From positions 1 to 14,048 of the forward strand of contig JAZQUM010000045.1 in NCBI GenBank assembly GCA_045631305.1: DNA of 14,048 nucleotides, in the 5' to 3' direction. Positions within the stretch are counted from its first letter, which is position 1, and each line of letters starts with the position of its first letter. Of the stretch, positions 12,702-14,048 are shown piece after piece. This DNA comes from JAZQUM01 sp045631305 (GTDB taxonomy: Bacteria; Bacillota; Clostridia; Oscillospirales; Oscillospiraceae). A program made the position numbers and the translations under genes. The notes beneath the pieces are model-generated. The model worked only from the letters and a program-made list of their open reading frames with translations, searched no databases and had not been told where the DNA came from.

Positions 12702-13967
12702 ATGAAAGTTTTGAAAGGTGACATTCTCTATCCCGTCAGCATGCAGACTCTGGCGGAGCATAAGGGCGGCTACATCGTTCTTTCCGAAAGCGGTGAGATC
12801 CTCTTTGTAGGGGATAAGCTGGAGGAAAAGTATGCCTCCATCCCTGTTACCGATTATGGCAGCAACCTTATTATCCCCTCTTTTGTGGATATGCATCTCC
12901 ATGCGCCTCAGTATCCCATGCTGGGCATGGGCATGGACATGGAGCTCATCGACTGGCTCTCTGCCTATGTGTATAAGACTGAGGCCCGCTTTGCCGACGC
13001 GGAGTATGCCCGCCGCATTTACCGCAAGCTGGCAGACGAGCTGATCTCCTGGGGTACTACCCGCGTGGTAATGTTCTCCTCTCTCCACACGGAAGCCACC
13101 TGGGTTTTGATGGAAGAACTGGAAAAGGCCGGCGTTACGGGCTATGTGGGCAAGGTGAATATGGATAGAAACGGCAGCCCCCTCCTGCAGGAGACCACGG
13201 AGGAATCCATGGCCGAGACTCTCCGCTGGCTGGATGGTTGCAAGCGCTTCAAGTATGTTCAGCCCATTATCACCCCCCGCTTCACTCCCTCCTGCACCGA
13301 TGAGCTGATGGCATTTTTGGGCAACCTCGCCAAGGAACGCGACCTTCGCGTTCAGTCCCACCTCTCCGAAAATCTGGGCGAAGTGGAATGGGTCAAGGAG
13401 CTCCACCCCGACTGCAAGTATTACTGGGAGACCTACGATAAGTACGGCCTTTGGAAGAGCCACACCGTTATGGCCCACTGCGTGCATAGCGACAAGAACG
13501 AGCGCAGCGCCATGCGTGAAGCAGGCGTTGTCATGGCTCACTGCGCCGACTCCAACATCAACCTTTCCAGCGGCATCGCACCCGTCCGCGCCATGATGGA
13601 CGAGGGCGTGTGGGTAGCTTTCGGCTCCGATATTGCAGGCGGCGCACAGATCGCCATGCCCAATGTTATCGCCATGTCTATCCGCGCCAGCAAGCTTCGC
13701 GCCATGATGGATGAAAAGAAGCCCCGCTACCTTTCCGTTGCCGAGGCTTACTATCTGGGCTCTGCTGCAGGCGCCCAGTATTTCGATCCCCGCCCTGTAT
13801 TCTCCCCCGGCACCAAACTCCACGCTGTGGTGGTGGACGAAAGTGCTTTCACCGAATCCGCCCGTGAGCTTTCCATGGTGGAACGCTTCGAGCGCGCCGT
13901 TTACCGCATGACAGCCCATGATCTCACTGCTGTGTGGTCGGAAGGCAGACTGGTTCGCGGCAAGTAA
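12702..13967 (+). CDS. guaD: Guanine deaminase
   Basis: A 421-residue amidohydrolase-superfamily enzyme that hydrolyses guanine to xanthine and ammonia in the cytoplasm. The zinc site is intact: H65 and H67 in VDMHLHAPQY, H220 in QSHLSENLGEVEWV with catalytic E223, H259 in VMAHCVHS and D310 in AFGSDIAGG. The HLHAPQ and PRFTPSCTDEL (192-202) blocks are specific to guanine deaminases rather than to chlorohydrolases or cytosine deaminases. Length is close to the usual 430-450. The start at 12702 has AGGAGG 7 bases upstream; an open frame from 12654 begins with TTG inside the riboswitch terminator and is rejected. The gene stands alone behind a guanine-class riboswitch, so its expression should follow guanine levels, and it would allow guanine to be used as a nitrogen source or drained when in excess. 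Confidence 0.94.
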   Translation: MKVLKGDILYPVSMQTLAEHKGGYIVLSESGEILFVGDKLEEKYASIPVTDYGSNLIIPSFVDMHLHAPQYPMLGMGMDMELIDWLSAYVYKTEARFADAEYARRIYRKLADELISWGTTRVVMFSSLHTEATWVLMEELEKAGVTGYVGKVNMDRNGSPLLQETTEESMAETLRWLDGCKRFKYVQPIITPRFTPSCTDELMAFLGNLAKERDLRVQSHLSENLGEVEWVKELHPDCKYYWETYDKYGLWKSHTVMAHCVHSDKNERSAMREAGVVMAHCADSNINLSSGIAPVRAMMDEGVWVAFGSDIAGGAQIAMPNVIAMSIRASKLRAMMDEKKPRYLSVAEAYYLGSAAGAQYFDPRPVFSPGTKLHAVVVDESAFTESARELSMVERFERAVYRMTAHDLTAVWSEGRLVRGK

Positions 13968-13976
13968 AGAAAAGAA

Positions 13977-14019
13977 AAAACTCCCTGTGGCAGTTGGCCA
14001 CAGGGAGTTTTATTTTGCA
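13977..14019 (+). terminator. Intrinsic terminator after guanine deaminase
   Basis: A perfect 14-bp stem (AAAACTCCCTGTGG 13977-13990 with CCACAGGGAGTTTT 13998-14011), 7-base loop, followed by ATTTT. The A-rich flank means it could also work for a convergent gene from the right. Confidence 0.92.
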
Positions 14020-14021
14020 AA

Positions 14022-14048
14022 TCAGTTTTTCAGGCTCTGCATGGGGGC
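14022..14048 (-). CDS. Possible 3' end of a reverse-strand gene entering from the right
   Basis: On the reverse strand, the last bases read as codons ending MQSLKN and TGA (stop at 14024-14022), just outside a bidirectional-looking terminator. The fragment is far too short to identify, and the frame choice rests only on the stop and terminator position. Confidence 0.25.
   Translation of the reverse strand, partial: APMQSLKN

Overview
The window looks like a chromosomal segment of a spore-forming, anaerobic Bacillota (class Clostridia), perhaps a moderately high-GC gut lineage of the Oscillospirales. The reasons are a SpoIIP homologue with a plausible sporulation sigma-E promoter, canonical sigma-A promoters with 17-base spacers, strong AGGAGG-type ribosome binding sites, Clostridia-style families (GGGtGRT protein, DUF1538, SHOCT membrane protein) and a purine riboswitch. 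The taxonomic placement is inference. I see no insertion sequence, CRISPR array, tRNA or rRNA. No gene-free stretch exceeds 300 bases.

Layout. (1) 1-3617, forward: the 3' end of a methionyl-tRNA synthetase-type gene, a palindrome-rich spacer, a TatD-family metallo-DNase/hydrolase, O-acetylhomoserine sulfhydrylase (MetY) and homoserine O-acetyltransferase (MetA), closed by a terminator. MetA makes O-acetylhomoserine and MetY converts it to homocysteine, so this is methionine supply beside methionine use. (2) 3643-5504, forward: a self-contained transcription unit with a near-perfect promoter, a NifU-like protein, a GGGtGRT-family protein and a strong terminator; codon choice suggests high expression and the joint function is not known to me. 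(3) 5583-6247: a small membrane protein with a C-terminal SHOCT domain, with its own promoter and a hairpin terminator shared with the convergent gene. (4) 6253-7551, reverse: a MOFRL-type glycerate 2-kinase with its own promoter. (5) 7607-9930, forward and divergent from the kinase: a 514-residue internally duplicated DUF1538 membrane protein followed 17 bases later by a 219-residue protein made of two PII-like domains, then a terminator. (6) 9950-11307, forward: a MATE-family efflux protein starting 22 bases after that terminator. (7) 11297-12507, reverse: spoIIP. (8) 12518-14011, forward: a guanine-class purine riboswitch in front of guanine deaminase, with a terminator at the end; a few codons of a possible reverse-strand gene may enter from the right edge.

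The strongest candidates for undescribed biology are the DUF1538 transporter-like protein paired with a tandem PII-like protein (which has a well-placed internal ribosome binding site and start codon for its second domain), the NifU-like/GGGtGRT pair in which one canonical cluster-ligand cysteine appears to be replaced, and the guanine riboswitch, whose terminator overlaps the P1 helix so that guanine should switch guanine deaminase on rather than off.
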